From Burkholderiaceae bacterium (GTDB lineage Bacteria > Pseudomonadota > Gammaproteobacteria > Burkholderiales > Burkholderiaceae_C): a stretch of 64,000 nucleotides of DNA. The notes beneath the pieces were generated by a model. It did no database searches, had not been told where the DNA came from, and worked only from the letters and a program-made list of their open reading frames with translations. Shown piece after piece: positions 56,945 to 64,000 of this stretch. A program made the position numbers and the translations under genes. Each line of letters starts with the position of its first letter. Position 1 is the first letter of the stretch. Location of the stretch: the NCBI GenBank assembly GCA_919902775.1, contig CAKKRJ010000004.1, positions 124,001 through 188,000 on the forward strand, written 5' to 3'.

Positions 56945-59005
56945 ATGACTGACACTTTGAACACAGTGCAGGACGACTTGTCGCCTGCCGAAAACACTTC
57001 CATGGCAACCGAATCGTCTACACAGACAACTTCGACCAATTTGGCCACCGAAATCATGGTGGCTGCAGCAGCTGAGATTGCGCCCGCAGAAGCCACAGCC
57101 ACAGAAACAATGGCTGAACCTGTTGCCGATGTGCCCAACGGTTTCGTCGAATTGGGCCTAGCCCCAGAACTGGTAAAAGCAGTGGCCGACTTGGGCTACA
57201 CCCAACCCACCGCCGTGCAATTGCGCGCCATTCCTTTGGCCCTGCCCACAGCCGGTGGTTCCAAAGATGGCAAATCGAATGGCTACACCGACCTGATGGT
57301 CTCCAGCCAGACCGGCAGCGGCAAAACCGCCGCCTTCTTGCTGCCTGTGTTGCACACCCTGATCGCCCAGATGGCCGAGCAGGAAGCCGCCGAGCGCGCC
57401 GAATTCGAACAAGCCTGTTCCGATGCCGCCGCCAAAGGCGAGCCCGCACCCAAGCGCGCCAAACGCAAAGACCCCACCAACCCACGCAACTTCAAGGCCC
57501 CAACCCCTGGCGCCCTGATCTTGTGCCCAACCCGTGAACTGGCCCAACAGGTGGCGCAAGACGCCATCGAGCTGGTCAAGCACACACGCGGTCTGCGCGT
57601 GGCCAACGTGGTCGGCGGCATTCCTTACCAGTTGCAAATTGCCAAGCTGCAAAACGCCAACCTGGTCGTGGCCACCCCCGGCCGTTTGCTCGACCTGCAA
57701 CGCTCCATGCAAATCAAGCTGGACCAGGTGCAATTCCTGGTGGTGGACGAAGCCGACCGCATGCTGGACCTGGGCTTCTCTGATGACCTGGCCGACATCA
57801 ACGACATGACCAGCCAGCGTCGCCAGACCATGATGTTCAGCGCCACATTTGCGCCACGCATTCAGCAATTGGCCATGCGCGTGATGCACGATGGCGGCTC
57901 TTCGGTGCAGAAAATCCAGATCGACAACCCGCAAGAAAAGCACAACAACATCAAGCAAGTGCTGTTCTGGGCTGACAACGCCCAACACAAGCGCCAGATG
58001 CTCGACCACTGGTTGCGTGACGCCACGATCGACCAAGCCATCGTGTTCTCCAGCACCCAGATCGAATGCGACGGCCTGGCCGCCGACCTGCAGCAAGACG
58101 GCTTCTCGGCCGTCGCACTGCACGGCGCTCTGAGCCAAGGCATGCGCAACCGCCGCCTGATGGCTTTGCGCAACGGCCAGGTTCAGATCCTGGTGGCCAC
58201 CGATGTGGCTGCACGCGGCATCGACGTGCCCACCATCACCCACGTGTTCAACTTCGGTTTGCCCATGAAGGCCGAGGATTACACCCACCGCATTGGCCGC
58301 ACAGGCCGTGCTGGCCGTGATGGTCTGGCTGTGACCTTTGCCGAAATCCGCGACCGTCGCAAGATCGGTGACATCGAGTCCTACACACGCCAGCCCTTCA
58401 AGGCCGAAGTCATTCCTGGCCTGGAACCCAAAGTGCGCATGCCCGAAGCACGCAAACCCATGGGCCGTGGTGGTGACCGCTTTGGTGGTGAGCGCAACTA
58501 TGCCAACGCTGGTGGCGGCTTCCGTGGTCGTCCGTCAGGCGGCCGCGACTTTGGTGGCCCCCGCGATGGCGGTGGTTTTGACAACCGCGCACCTCGTGGC
58601 AACTTCCGCGACGAACAACCCCGTTTTGAGCAACGCAGCGAACCCCGCTTCGATCAGCGCAAGGACGGTGGCCGATTTGATGCGCCCCGCGGCGACTTCC
58701 GGGGTGGTGACCGCTTTGAGCAACGCCCTGCACCCGCCCATCCATGGGACCGTGGTGACAGCCGTGGCGCACCACGTCAAGACGCACGCCAAGATGGCTC
58801 ACGTCAAGGTGGTGGCCGCTGGGAAGATCGTGGCAGTGACAACCGCAATGCAGCCCGACCCGCACCGCGCGGTGCCGCCGGTGACAAGTTTGCGCGCGGC
58901 CCCAAGCAGTTTGGCGCCAGCAACTTCAAACCCCACGCTGCAGCGGGCGAAGGCCCTGCAGGCAAGCGCGGCGGCACACGCGTGCTGAAAATCACACGCG
59001 GCTAA
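56945..59005 (+). CDS. DEAD/DEAH-box ATP-dependent RNA helicase with RGG-rich tail
   Basis: The predicted protein has 686 residues from the ATG at 56945 (MTDTLNTVQDDLSPAEN). After a disordered start, the helicase core shows the Q motif (GYTQPTAVQLRAIP), Walker A SSQTGSGKTAAF near 122, PTRELAQQ, VDEADRM near 267, SATF and HRIGRTGRAGRDG. About 50 residues rich in Ala, Glu and Lys are inserted between motif I and Ia. From about residue 495 the tail is dense in Arg, Gly, Asp and Phe (many RGG-like and R-F-D-Q/E-Q repeats), typical of RhlE-like proteins that unwind structured RNA. A shorter alternative start would lose the N-terminal arm. Confidence 0.93.
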   Translation: MTDTLNTVQDDLSPAENTSMATESSTQTTSTNLATEIMVAAAAEIAPAEATATETMAEPVADVPNGFVELGLAPELVKAVADLGYTQPTAVQLRAIPLALPTAGGSKDGKSNGYTDLMVSSQTGSGKTAAFLLPVLHTLIAQMAEQEAAERAEFEQACSDAAAKGEPAPKRAKRKDPTNPRNFKAPTPGALILCPTRELAQQVAQDAIELVKHTRGLRVANVVGGIPYQLQIAKLQNANLVVATPGRLLDLQRSMQIKLDQVQFLVVDEADRMLDLGFSDDLADINDMTSQRRQTMMFSATFAPRIQQLAMRVMHDGGSSVQKIQIDNPQEKHNNIKQVLFWADNAQHKRQMLDHWLRDATIDQAIVFSSTQIECDGLAADLQQDGFSAVALHGALSQGMRNRRLMALRNGQVQILVATDVAARGIDVPTITHVFNFGLPMKAEDYTHRIGRTGRAGRDGLAVTFAEIRDRRKIGDIESYTRQPFKAEVIPGLEPKVRMPEARKPMGRGGDRFGGERNYANAGGGFRGRPSGGRDFGGPRDGGGFDNRAPRGNFRDEQPRFEQRSEPRFDQRKDGGRFDAPRGDFRGGDRFEQRPAPAHPWDRGDSRGAPRQDARQDGSRQGGGRWEDRGSDNRNAARPAPRGAAGDKFARGPKQFGASNFKPHAAAGEGPAGKRGGTRVLKITRG

Positions 59006-59032
59006 TATCTCGCGCTGATCGCGCGATTCCCC

Positions 59033-59065
59033 AAAGGCCTTGCCCTCACCGGCAAGGCCTTTTTT
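59033..59065 (+). terminator. Intrinsic terminator of the helicase gene
   Basis: AAAGGCCTTGCC and GGCAAGGCCTTT form a 12-bp stem with a six-base loop (CTCACC). The right arm runs into a T-rich stretch. It follows the helicase stop by 27 bases. Confidence 0.88.
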
Positions 59066-59093
59066 AATGCTTCGGTGATGGGGCACAAGCCAT

Positions 59094-59131
59094 AAAAAAA
59101 CCGCCCTGGGCGCAAACCCGGGCGGTTTTTT
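59094..59131. terminator. Bidirectional intrinsic terminator between helicase and rplS
   Basis: A GC-rich stem (CCGCCCTGGG paired with CCCGGGCGG) is flanked by seven A on the left and six T on the right. It can end both the rightward helicase transcript and the leftward rplS transcript, whose stop is 18 bases away. Confidence 0.88.
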
Positions 59132-59149
59132 CGTATGGCCGAAAAGGCT

Positions 59150-59533
59150 TTACGCTTTGGCTGCTGGTGCAACTTTGCGCTGTGGCAACTTTTCTTTGAT
59201 ACGTGCCGACTTGCCGCTGCGGTCACGCAGGTAGTACAGCTTGGCACGGCGAACATCACCGCGACGCTTGACTTCGATGCTGGCGATCACAGGGCTGTAG
59301 GTCTGGAACGTACGCTCCACGCCTTCGCCACTGGAAATCTTGCGCACGGTGAAGCCGCTGTTCAGACCACGGTTACGCTTAGCGATCACAACACCTTCGT
59401 AGGCTTGGACACGCTTGCGCGCACCTTCCACCACGTTGACGCTGACGATCACGGTGTCGCCGGGGGCAAATTCAGGAATAACTTTACCCAGACGGGCAAT
59501 TTCTTCCTGCTCAAGAGTTTGAATCAAATTCAT
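59150..59533 (-). CDS. rplS: 50S ribosomal protein L19
   Basis: The predicted protein has 127 residues from the ATG at 59533 ([20 protein letters not shown]). L19 lies at the 30S-50S interface. Conserved parts are [60 protein letters not shown] and [22 protein letters not shown] short basic and alanine-rich tail ends the protein. It is the last gene of rpsP-rimM-trmD-rplS and has a terminator just after it. Confidence 0.98.
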   Translation of the reverse strand: MNLIQTLEQEEIARLGKVIPEFAPGDTVIVSVNVVEGARKRVQAYEGVVIAKRNRGLNSGFTVRKISSGEGVERTFQTYSPVIASIEVKRRGDVRRAKLYYLRDRSGKSARIKEKLPQRKVAPAAKA

Positions 59534-59648
59534 TTTTGAACTCCGTCCGATCATGCCTCGCTACACAAGGGGCGTTTTGTGCTGTAAAGGCCATGCAGGT
59601 GCATGACTGAGCCAAATCGCGGCGGGTAGAGGATCGAAAAGCCTTTAA

Positions 59649-60446
59649 TTATAGCTTTTTTGAAACCGTGTCGCTGTCTGTGGCTGGCGTGCTGGCCTTG
59701 ACCTGTTTCAGAAAGCCCTCATCCAGCCGGCTGAGCTTGCCCGACAAACGGGCCTGCTCCAGCAATTCCGGGCGATGCAACGCCGTCAGACGCAAGCTTT
59801 GCTCACGCCGCCAGCGTTCGATGTGGGCGTGGTGGCCCGACATCAACGCTGCCGGAACGGCATGGTTTTGCCAAACCTCGGGGCGGGTGTAATGCGGACT
59901 GTCCAACAAGCCATCCAGTGCAGGATTGAAACTGTCCAACTGGTGACTGCCTTCATCATTGAGCACCCCTGGCTGCAAACGGGCCACGGCATCAAGCAAG
60001 GCCATGGCCGCAATTTCCCCACCTGAGAGCACAAAGTCACCCAAACTGATCTGTTGGTCCACATACTGGTCAATGAAGCGCTGGTCCACGCCTTCATAGC
60101 GGCCACACAACAACACGGCACCCGCACTGCTGGACCATTGCGCCACAGCGGCATGCTGGAGAACTTGACCGACAGGAGAAAACAGCACCAAGGGCGCCGG
60201 GGTGGTTTCTTGCCGATCCGCACGGATGGCGGTCAGGCACTTGAACAAGGGCTCAGCCAGCATGACCATGCCGGGACCCCCACCAAAGGAGCGGTCATCC
60301 ACCCGGCGGTAATTGCCTTCGGCATGGTCGCGGGGGTTCCACAAACGCACGTCGACCAAACCACTTTCGTAGGCTCGCCGCGTGATGCCACTGGTCAACA
60401 GCGGCCCAAACAACTCGGGAAACAGGGTGATGATGTCAAAGCGCAT
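59649..60446 (-). CDS. trmD: tRNA (guanine-N1)-methyltransferase
   Basis: The predicted protein has 265 residues from the ATG at 60446 (MRFDIITLFPELF); the upstream extension of the frame overlaps rimM and is rejected. TrmD methylates G37 of tRNAs. The SPOUT knot is visible in DRSFGGGPGMVMLAEP, VLLCGRYEGVDQRFIDQYVDQQISLGDFVLSGGEIAAM and SPHYTRPEVW. It follows rimM by 28 bases in the standard operon. Confidence 0.98.
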   Translation of the reverse strand: MRFDIITLFPELFGPLLTSGITRRAYESGLVDVRLWNPRDHAEGNYRRVDDRSFGGGPGMVMLAEPLFKCLTAIRADRQETTPAPLVLFSPVGQVLQHAAVAQWSSSAGAVLLCGRYEGVDQRFIDQYVDQQISLGDFVLSGGEIAAMALLDAVARLQPGVLNDEGSHQLDSFNPALDGLLDSPHYTRPEVWQNHAVPAALMSGHHAHIERWRREQSLRLTALHRPELLEQARLSGKLSRLDEGFLKQVKASTPATDSDTVSKKL

Positions 60447-60474
60447 GGGGATGGCCCTCCACGGCCGTGGCCAA

Positions 60475-61098
60475 TCAATAGTCGGGCTGCCAGTCAACGG
60501 TGATGCGCTTGCCAGGCAAGTCGACATCATCAACAAAGTGGGCCACAAACGGGATCATGCGCTCGACAGGCTTGCCACCTTCGGCATCGGGGGCGGCCTC
60601 AATGACCAGCACAGTTTGGGGTCCCGTGGACATGAGGTCCCGCACCTGCCCCAGGTCAACGCCTTCGCGGTTGACCACTTGCAGCCCCATCAAATCGACC
60701 CAGTAATACTCGCCATCGGCCGCTGTGGGAAAGCTGGAGCGCGGCACAAAAATGCGTGCGCCGCGCAAAGACTCGGCTGCCGTGCGGTCGTCCACGCCCT
60801 GAGCGCAGGCCACCACGGTGTCTGAATGGTCTTTGGCTTCCTTGATGCTCAACAGCAAAGGCTCCGTCCAGGCCAAGGGCTCGGCTTTGGATGCGGCAGT
60901 CTCTGTGGCGCGCCGGGGTTTCATGGGCCGATCGGGCGGCAGCAAGAACCAGCGCTTGGAAGAAAACAGCGCCTCGGGCGAGGCGCTGTGGGGCAAGACC
61001 TTGAACCAGCCTTTGATGCCCCAGGCATCGGTAATGCGCCCGATTTCGATGGCGTCAGCCGGCAGCGCGGCTGTTTCCAAAGGGGGACGCATCACCAA
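60475..61098 (-). CDS. rimM: Ribosome maturation factor RimM
   Basis: The predicted 207-residue protein has an N-terminal RimM domain (IEIGRITDAWGIKGWFKVLPHS) and a C-terminal PRC-barrel (EYYWVDLMGLQVVNREGVDLGQVRDLMSTGPQTVLVIE). An insertion of about 25 residues (RPMKPRRATETAASKAEPLAW) lies between them relative to shorter homologues. It assists 30S head assembly. It starts nine bases after rpsP. Confidence 0.96.
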   Translation of the reverse strand: MVMRPPLETAALPADAIEIGRITDAWGIKGWFKVLPHSASPEALFSSKRWFLLPPDRPMKPRRATETAASKAEPLAWTEPLLLSIKEAKDHSDTVVACAQGVDDRTAAESLRGARIFVPRSSFPTAADGEYYWVDLMGLQVVNREGVDLGQVRDLMSTGPQTVLVIEAAPDAEGGKPVERMIPFVAHFVDDVDLPGKRITVDWQPDY

Positions 61099-61107
61099 AG
61101 CGAACGA

Positions 61108-61359
61108 TCAGGCGGCGGCTTTGCCAGCTTGACGAATCAGGCGTTCCACGGTGGGGGAAGCCTGGGCGCCAACGCTTTTCCAGTAAGTCAGGCGGTCTTG
61201 GGCGATGCGCAGACCTTCTTCGCCGCCTTTGGCTGTGGGGTTGTAGAAACCGATGCGCTCGAGGAAACGACCATCGCGACGCACGCGCTTGTCGGCAACG
61301 ACGATGTTGAAGAAAGGACGTGCTTTAGAGCCGCCGCGGTTCAAACGAATAACAACCAT
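61108..61359 (-). CDS. rpsP: 30S ribosomal protein S16
   Basis: The predicted 83-residue protein begins [45 protein letters not shown], a very clear S16 match in pieces. The end is [11 protein letters not shown]. It heads the leftward rpsP-rimM-trmD-rplS operon. Its promoter should lie in the 135-base gap before the divergent GNAT gene. Confidence 0.98.
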   Translation of the reverse strand: MVVIRLNRGGSKARPFFNIVVADKRVRRDGRFLERIGFYNPTAKGGEEGLRIAQDRLTYWKSVGAQASPTVERLIRQAGKAAA

Positions 61360-61494
61360 GATTTATCCTTGGGTGGTTGGGTATCTTCGGAACAATTGCC
61401 GAGACACCCGGTATCCTTCAGCGTTTGAGACACGCAACTGGCCACCCGGCCAGTGACACACTGAAAAGCCTACCATTATACAACGGGAGCCCCC

Positions 61495-62016
61495 TTGCCT
61501 TTGATCCGCCCCAGCCGCGATGAAGATATCGCCGCCATCACCGCCATTTACCGCCACCATGTGCTCACCGGCACCGGCACCTTCGAAATCGACCCGCCAT
61601 CCGAGACCGACATGGCCAGCCGCCGAGCCGATGTGCTGAGCAAAGGTCTGCCTTATCTGGTGGTCGAAGACGAAGGTCGCGTGATGGGCTTCGCCTATTG
61701 CAACTGGTTCAAACCACGCCCGGCTTACCGCTTTTCTGCCGAAGACTCGATTTACATGGCAGCGAACGCCAACGGCAAAGGTTTGGGCCGGGCCTTGCTG
61801 GCAGAGTTGTGTGCCCGTGCCGAGCGCGCTGGCGTGCGCAAATTGCTGGCTGTCATTGGCGATTCGGCCAACGCAGGATCCATCGGGGTACACCAATCCC
61901 TGGGTTTCAGCCATGTCGGCGTGCTCAAGTCATGCGGCTGGAAGTTCGATCGCTGGCTTGACGTCGTGATGATGGAAAAGCCTTTGGGTGCTGGCGACAC
62001 CACCGCTCCGCAATAA
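61495..62016 (+). CDS. GNAT acetyltransferase, phosphinothricin acetyltransferase-like
   Basis: The predicted protein has 173 residues from the TTG at 61495, which has a GGGAG ribosome site at good spacing. The sequence (LIRPSRDEDIAAITAIYRHHVLTGTGTFE, then GFAYCNWFKPRPAYRFSAEDSIYMA) and the CoA motif GKGLGRALLAELCARAE match the Pat/MnaT group that acetylates phosphinothricin, methionine sulfoximine or related amino acids. HVGVLKSCGWKFDRWLDVVMM closes the fold. The stop overlaps the next start (TAATG). Confidence 0.9.
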   Translation: MPLIRPSRDEDIAAITAIYRHHVLTGTGTFEIDPPSETDMASRRADVLSKGLPYLVVEDEGRVMGFAYCNWFKPRPAYRFSAEDSIYMAANANGKGLGRALLAELCARAERAGVRKLLAVIGDSANAGSIGVHQSLGFSHVGVLKSCGWKFDRWLDVVMMEKPLGAGDTTAPQ

Positions 62017-62471
62017 TGCGTGCCATGAAACACAAAACACTGGCGACCTGGTTGACTTTTTGGGGCGGGCCACTGGGCTTGCACCGTTTTTACCTCTACG
62101 GTCTTTCCGACACGCTCGCTTGGCTGCTGCCCATCCCGACGGCCCTCGGGGTTTACGGACTGGAGCGGGTCCAGCAAATGGGGCAGGACGACCAATTGAG
62201 CTGGTTGCTGATCCCCTTGCTGGGATTCACCATTGCGGGCTGCGCCCTGAACGCCATCGTTTACGGCCTGATGCCCACGGAAAAATGGAATGCCAAATTC
62301 AACCCCCAAGCCGATGCACAGGCCGCAGCCGGACAAACCCATTGGGGCACCGTCATCGGCATCGCCATTGCATTGCTGGTGGGGACTGCCGTTCTGATGT
62401 CGAGCCTGGCTTTCAGCTTCCAGCGGTATTTTGAATACCAGATCGAAACAGCCCGGCAAATCAGCCAATAA
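62016..62471 (+). CDS. TM2-domain membrane protein
   Basis: The predicted protein has 151 residues (or 148 from the second ATG at 62025, MKHKTLATWLTFWGGPLGLHRFYLYG). The W-G-G-P-L-G-L-H-R-F-Y-L-Y-G pattern is the TM2 signature. Three to four hydrophobic segments are present, the last one being VIGIAIALLVGTAVLMSSLAF. Function unknown. It is translationally coupled to the GNAT gene and ends at a strong hairpin shared with pit. Confidence 0.88.
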   Translation: MRAMKHKTLATWLTFWGGPLGLHRFYLYGLSDTLAWLLPIPTALGVYGLERVQQMGQDDQLSWLLIPLLGFTIAGCALNAIVYGLMPTEKWNAKFNPQADAQAAAGQTHWGTVIGIAIALLVGTAVLMSSLAFSFQRYFEYQIETARQISQ

Positions 62472-62509
62472 AAAAGCCGCCTGACGGACACCAGGCGGCT
62501 TGGGTTTTT
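62471..62509. terminator. Bidirectional terminator between the TM2 gene and pit
   Basis: AAGCCGCCTG and CAGGCGGCTT form a 10-bp stem with an eight-base loop, flanked by A5 on the left and GGGTTTTT on the right. It is placed between two converging genes, so it can serve both. Confidence 0.85.
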
Positions 62510-62548
62510 CAGTCAGACCGTTTCAAATTCAGGTCTGGCCAACCGTTT

Positions 62549-63562
62549 TCAATCAAACACACGGAAGCTGACCCAGTAGGCGACAGCGGCCACAAAAGCA
62601 CTGGCGGGAATGGTCAGCACCCAGGCCCAGATGATGTTGCCCGCCACACCCCAACGCACGGCACTGGCCCGCTGGGTGGATCCGACCCCCACAATGGCGC
62701 CCGTGATGGTGTGTGTGGTAGACACCGGAATACCGAGCGTGGTGGCAAGGAACAAGGTCATGGCCCCGCCCGTCTCGGCACAAAATCCCCCCACAGGCTT
62801 GAGCTTGGTGATTTTCTGCCCCATGGTTTTGACAATGCGCCAGCCACCAAACATGGTGCCCAAACCAATCGCCATGTAACAGCAAACGATGACCCAGACC
62901 GGCGGAGAGGCGTCGGCCGTGGTGGCATAACCCGTGGCAATCAGCAGCAACCAGATGATGCCGATCGTTTTCTGCGCATCGTTACCACCGTGTCCGAGGC
63001 TGTACGCCCCGGCAGACAGCAGTTGCAAGCGGCGAAACCACTTGTCCACCCGGGAAGGCCTGGCACGCCGAAAGATGTGGGCCACCACCACCATCATCAA
63101 AGAGCCCAGCAAAAAGCCCAACAAAGGCGAAACGAAGATGAAGGCCACCGTTTTCATGATGCCTGAGGAGACCAGCGCCCCCGCGCCCGCCTTGGCAATG
63201 ACCGCCCCCACGATGCCGCCGATCAGGGCATGCGAAGAGCTGCTGGGAATGCCGTAATACCAAGTGATCACGTTCCAGGTGATGGCGCCCACCAGTGCGC
63301 CAAACACCACATGGGTGTCCACCACACCGGGCTGGACAATGCCTTTGCCCACCGTGGCGGCCACGCTCAGATGAAAGATGAAAATGGCCACAAAGTTGAA
63401 AAAGGCAGCAAACACCACCGCCTGGGCCGGCTTGAGCACGCCCGTGGACACCACAGTCGCGATTGAATTGGCCGCATCATGAAACCCGTTCATGAAATCA
63501 AAAATCAGCGCCAGAGCGACCAGCAAGATCACCACCCACAAGGCGGCTTGTACGGTTTCCAT
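62549..63562 (-). CDS. pit: Inorganic phosphate transporter, Pit family
   Basis: The predicted protein has 337 residues from the ATG at 63562 (METVQAALWVVILLVALAL). It is a multi-helix low-affinity phosphate permease. The repeated PiT signatures are DFMNGFHDAANSIATVVSTGVL near residue 25 and, in the second half, SLGHGGNDAQKTIGIIWLLL and PVSTTHTITGAIVGVGSTQ. The longer upstream frame overlaps the DUF47 gene and is rejected. It follows that gene by 22 bases, the usual pairing. Confidence 0.95.
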   Translation of the reverse strand: METVQAALWVVILLVALALIFDFMNGFHDAANSIATVVSTGVLKPAQAVVFAAFFNFVAIFIFHLSVAATVGKGIVQPGVVDTHVVFGALVGAITWNVITWYYGIPSSSSHALIGGIVGAVIAKAGAGALVSSGIMKTVAFIFVSPLLGFLLGSLMMVVVAHIFRRARPSRVDKWFRRLQLLSAGAYSLGHGGNDAQKTIGIIWLLLIATGYATTADASPPVWVIVCCYMAIGLGTMFGGWRIVKTMGQKITKLKPVGGFCAETGGAMTLFLATTLGIPVSTTHTITGAIVGVGSTQRASAVRWGVAGNIIWAWVLTIPASAFVAAVAYWVSFRVFD

Positions 63563-63584
63563 AGTCAGGACATCCGGTTGGGAA

Positions 63585-64000
63585 TCAGGAATTCTCGAGG
63601 ACGATGCCCTCGATCTGGTTGGCCACGTCTTCGCACTTGTCGGTGATCGTTTCCAGCAGTTCGTAAATGGCCTTGAGCTTGATGATTTCACGCACATCCG
63701 GTTCATCGCGGAACAACTTGCTCATGGCGCTGCGCATCACGCGGTCGGCGTCCGACTCCAGGCGGTCAATTTCTTCGCAGGTCTTCAAAGCCGCTTCGGC
63801 CACTGAAGGCTCACCGATCTTGGCCAGCAGTTTGACCGCGTCTTGCACGCGTTCGCAGCACTTCACGGACAAATCCGTCAGGCGGGTGATTTCTTCGGTC
63901 ATGTGGCGCACGTCGTAAAGCGCCATGGTTTCTGCCGAGTCCTGAATCAAATCGGCCACATCGTCCATCAGGTTGATGAGTGCATGGATTTGTTCGCGGT
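63585..64000 (-). CDS. DUF47 family (PhoU-like) phosphate transport partner (5' end cut by window)
   Basis: The visible C-terminal 138 residues are helical and charged: MDDVADLIQDSAETMALYDVRHMTEEITRLTDLSVKCCERVQDAVKLL, then EEIDRLESDADRVMRSAMSKLFRDEPDVREIIKLKAIYELLETITDKCEDVANQIEGIVLENS. This matches the PhoU-like DUF47 proteins encoded next to pit genes, which modulate the permease. The frame remains open to base 64000, so the true start is outside. The Met at 63968 is internal. Confidence 0.93.
   Translation of the reverse strand, partial: REQIHALINLMDDVADLIQDSAETMALYDVRHMTEEITRLTDLSVKCCERVQDAVKLLAKIGEPSVAEAALKTCEEIDRLESDADRVMRSAMSKLFRDEPDVREIIKLKAIYELLETITDKCEDVANQIEGIVLENS

Overview
The window is GC-rich, densely coded DNA. 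The gene content points to a Burkholderiales bacterium, most likely a Comamonadaceae relative: box benzoyl-CoA genes, Bug-type solute receptors, DUF3460-scpA, secB-grxC-rhodanese/gpmA-ctpA and rpsP-rimM-trmD-rplS. This is inference from content, not a database match. I saw no tRNA, rRNA, CRISPR array, transposase or prophage gene.

Region 1 (1-3412): a TRAP transporter (dctP-dctQ-dctM, minus strand). dctM runs off the left edge and carries an unusual Ala/Pro-rich linker. Region 2 (3558-12112, minus): a formate dehydrogenase operon. Order of transcription is fused NuoE/NuoF-like subunit, molybdenum catalytic subunit, DUF3305, DUF3306, a polyferredoxin and a TorD-like chaperone, with several stop/start overlaps. 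Region 3 (12265-21522): aerobic benzoate catabolism. boxC-boxB-boxA read leftward, boxR lies between, and an aldehyde dehydrogenase plus benzoate-CoA ligase read rightward. TGCA-N6-TGCA motifs flank a good promoter upstream of boxC and also lie in the boxR/boxD intergenic region. The boxB-boxA gap holds long perfect inverted repeats.

Region 4 (21775-26252): a poly-HAMP chemoreceptor converges on a hybrid histidine kinase that has a CxxCH haem-type sensor domain and a start codon next to a hairpin. Region 5 (26372-41275): mostly housekeeping genes (mrp, metG, scpA, gpsA, secB, grxC, gpmA, ctpA, moeB-type), plus a patatin, a YoaK protein, a SulP transporter, a nuclease and a MarR regulator. Region 6 (41448-46489): two Bug receptors, a cytoplasmic-type sulfatase and a second SulP transporter form a candidate organosulfate module.

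Region 7 (46502-49207): small accessory genes, including a run of five tightly coupled minus-strand genes. One of these looks like a RidA gene with an internal deletion and another is a 39-residue protein resembling the tail of BrnA antitoxins. Region 8 (49294-56692): an SOS-box-controlled Y-family polymerase, a NYN protein, CoA pyrophosphatase, CobD-like protein, rsgA, pterin dehydratase, an M48 protease and orn. Region 9 (56735-64000): an RGG-tailed DEAD-box helicase with a structured leader, rplS-trmD-rimM-rpsP, a GNAT, a TM2 protein, and a Pit phosphate transporter with its DUF47 partner, which is cut by the right edge.

A dispersed REP-like element occurs at five places (21549, 34622, 40163, 41355, 47398). 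It comes in long and short forms, sometimes with tandem expansions, and it touches gene stops and one ribosome binding site.
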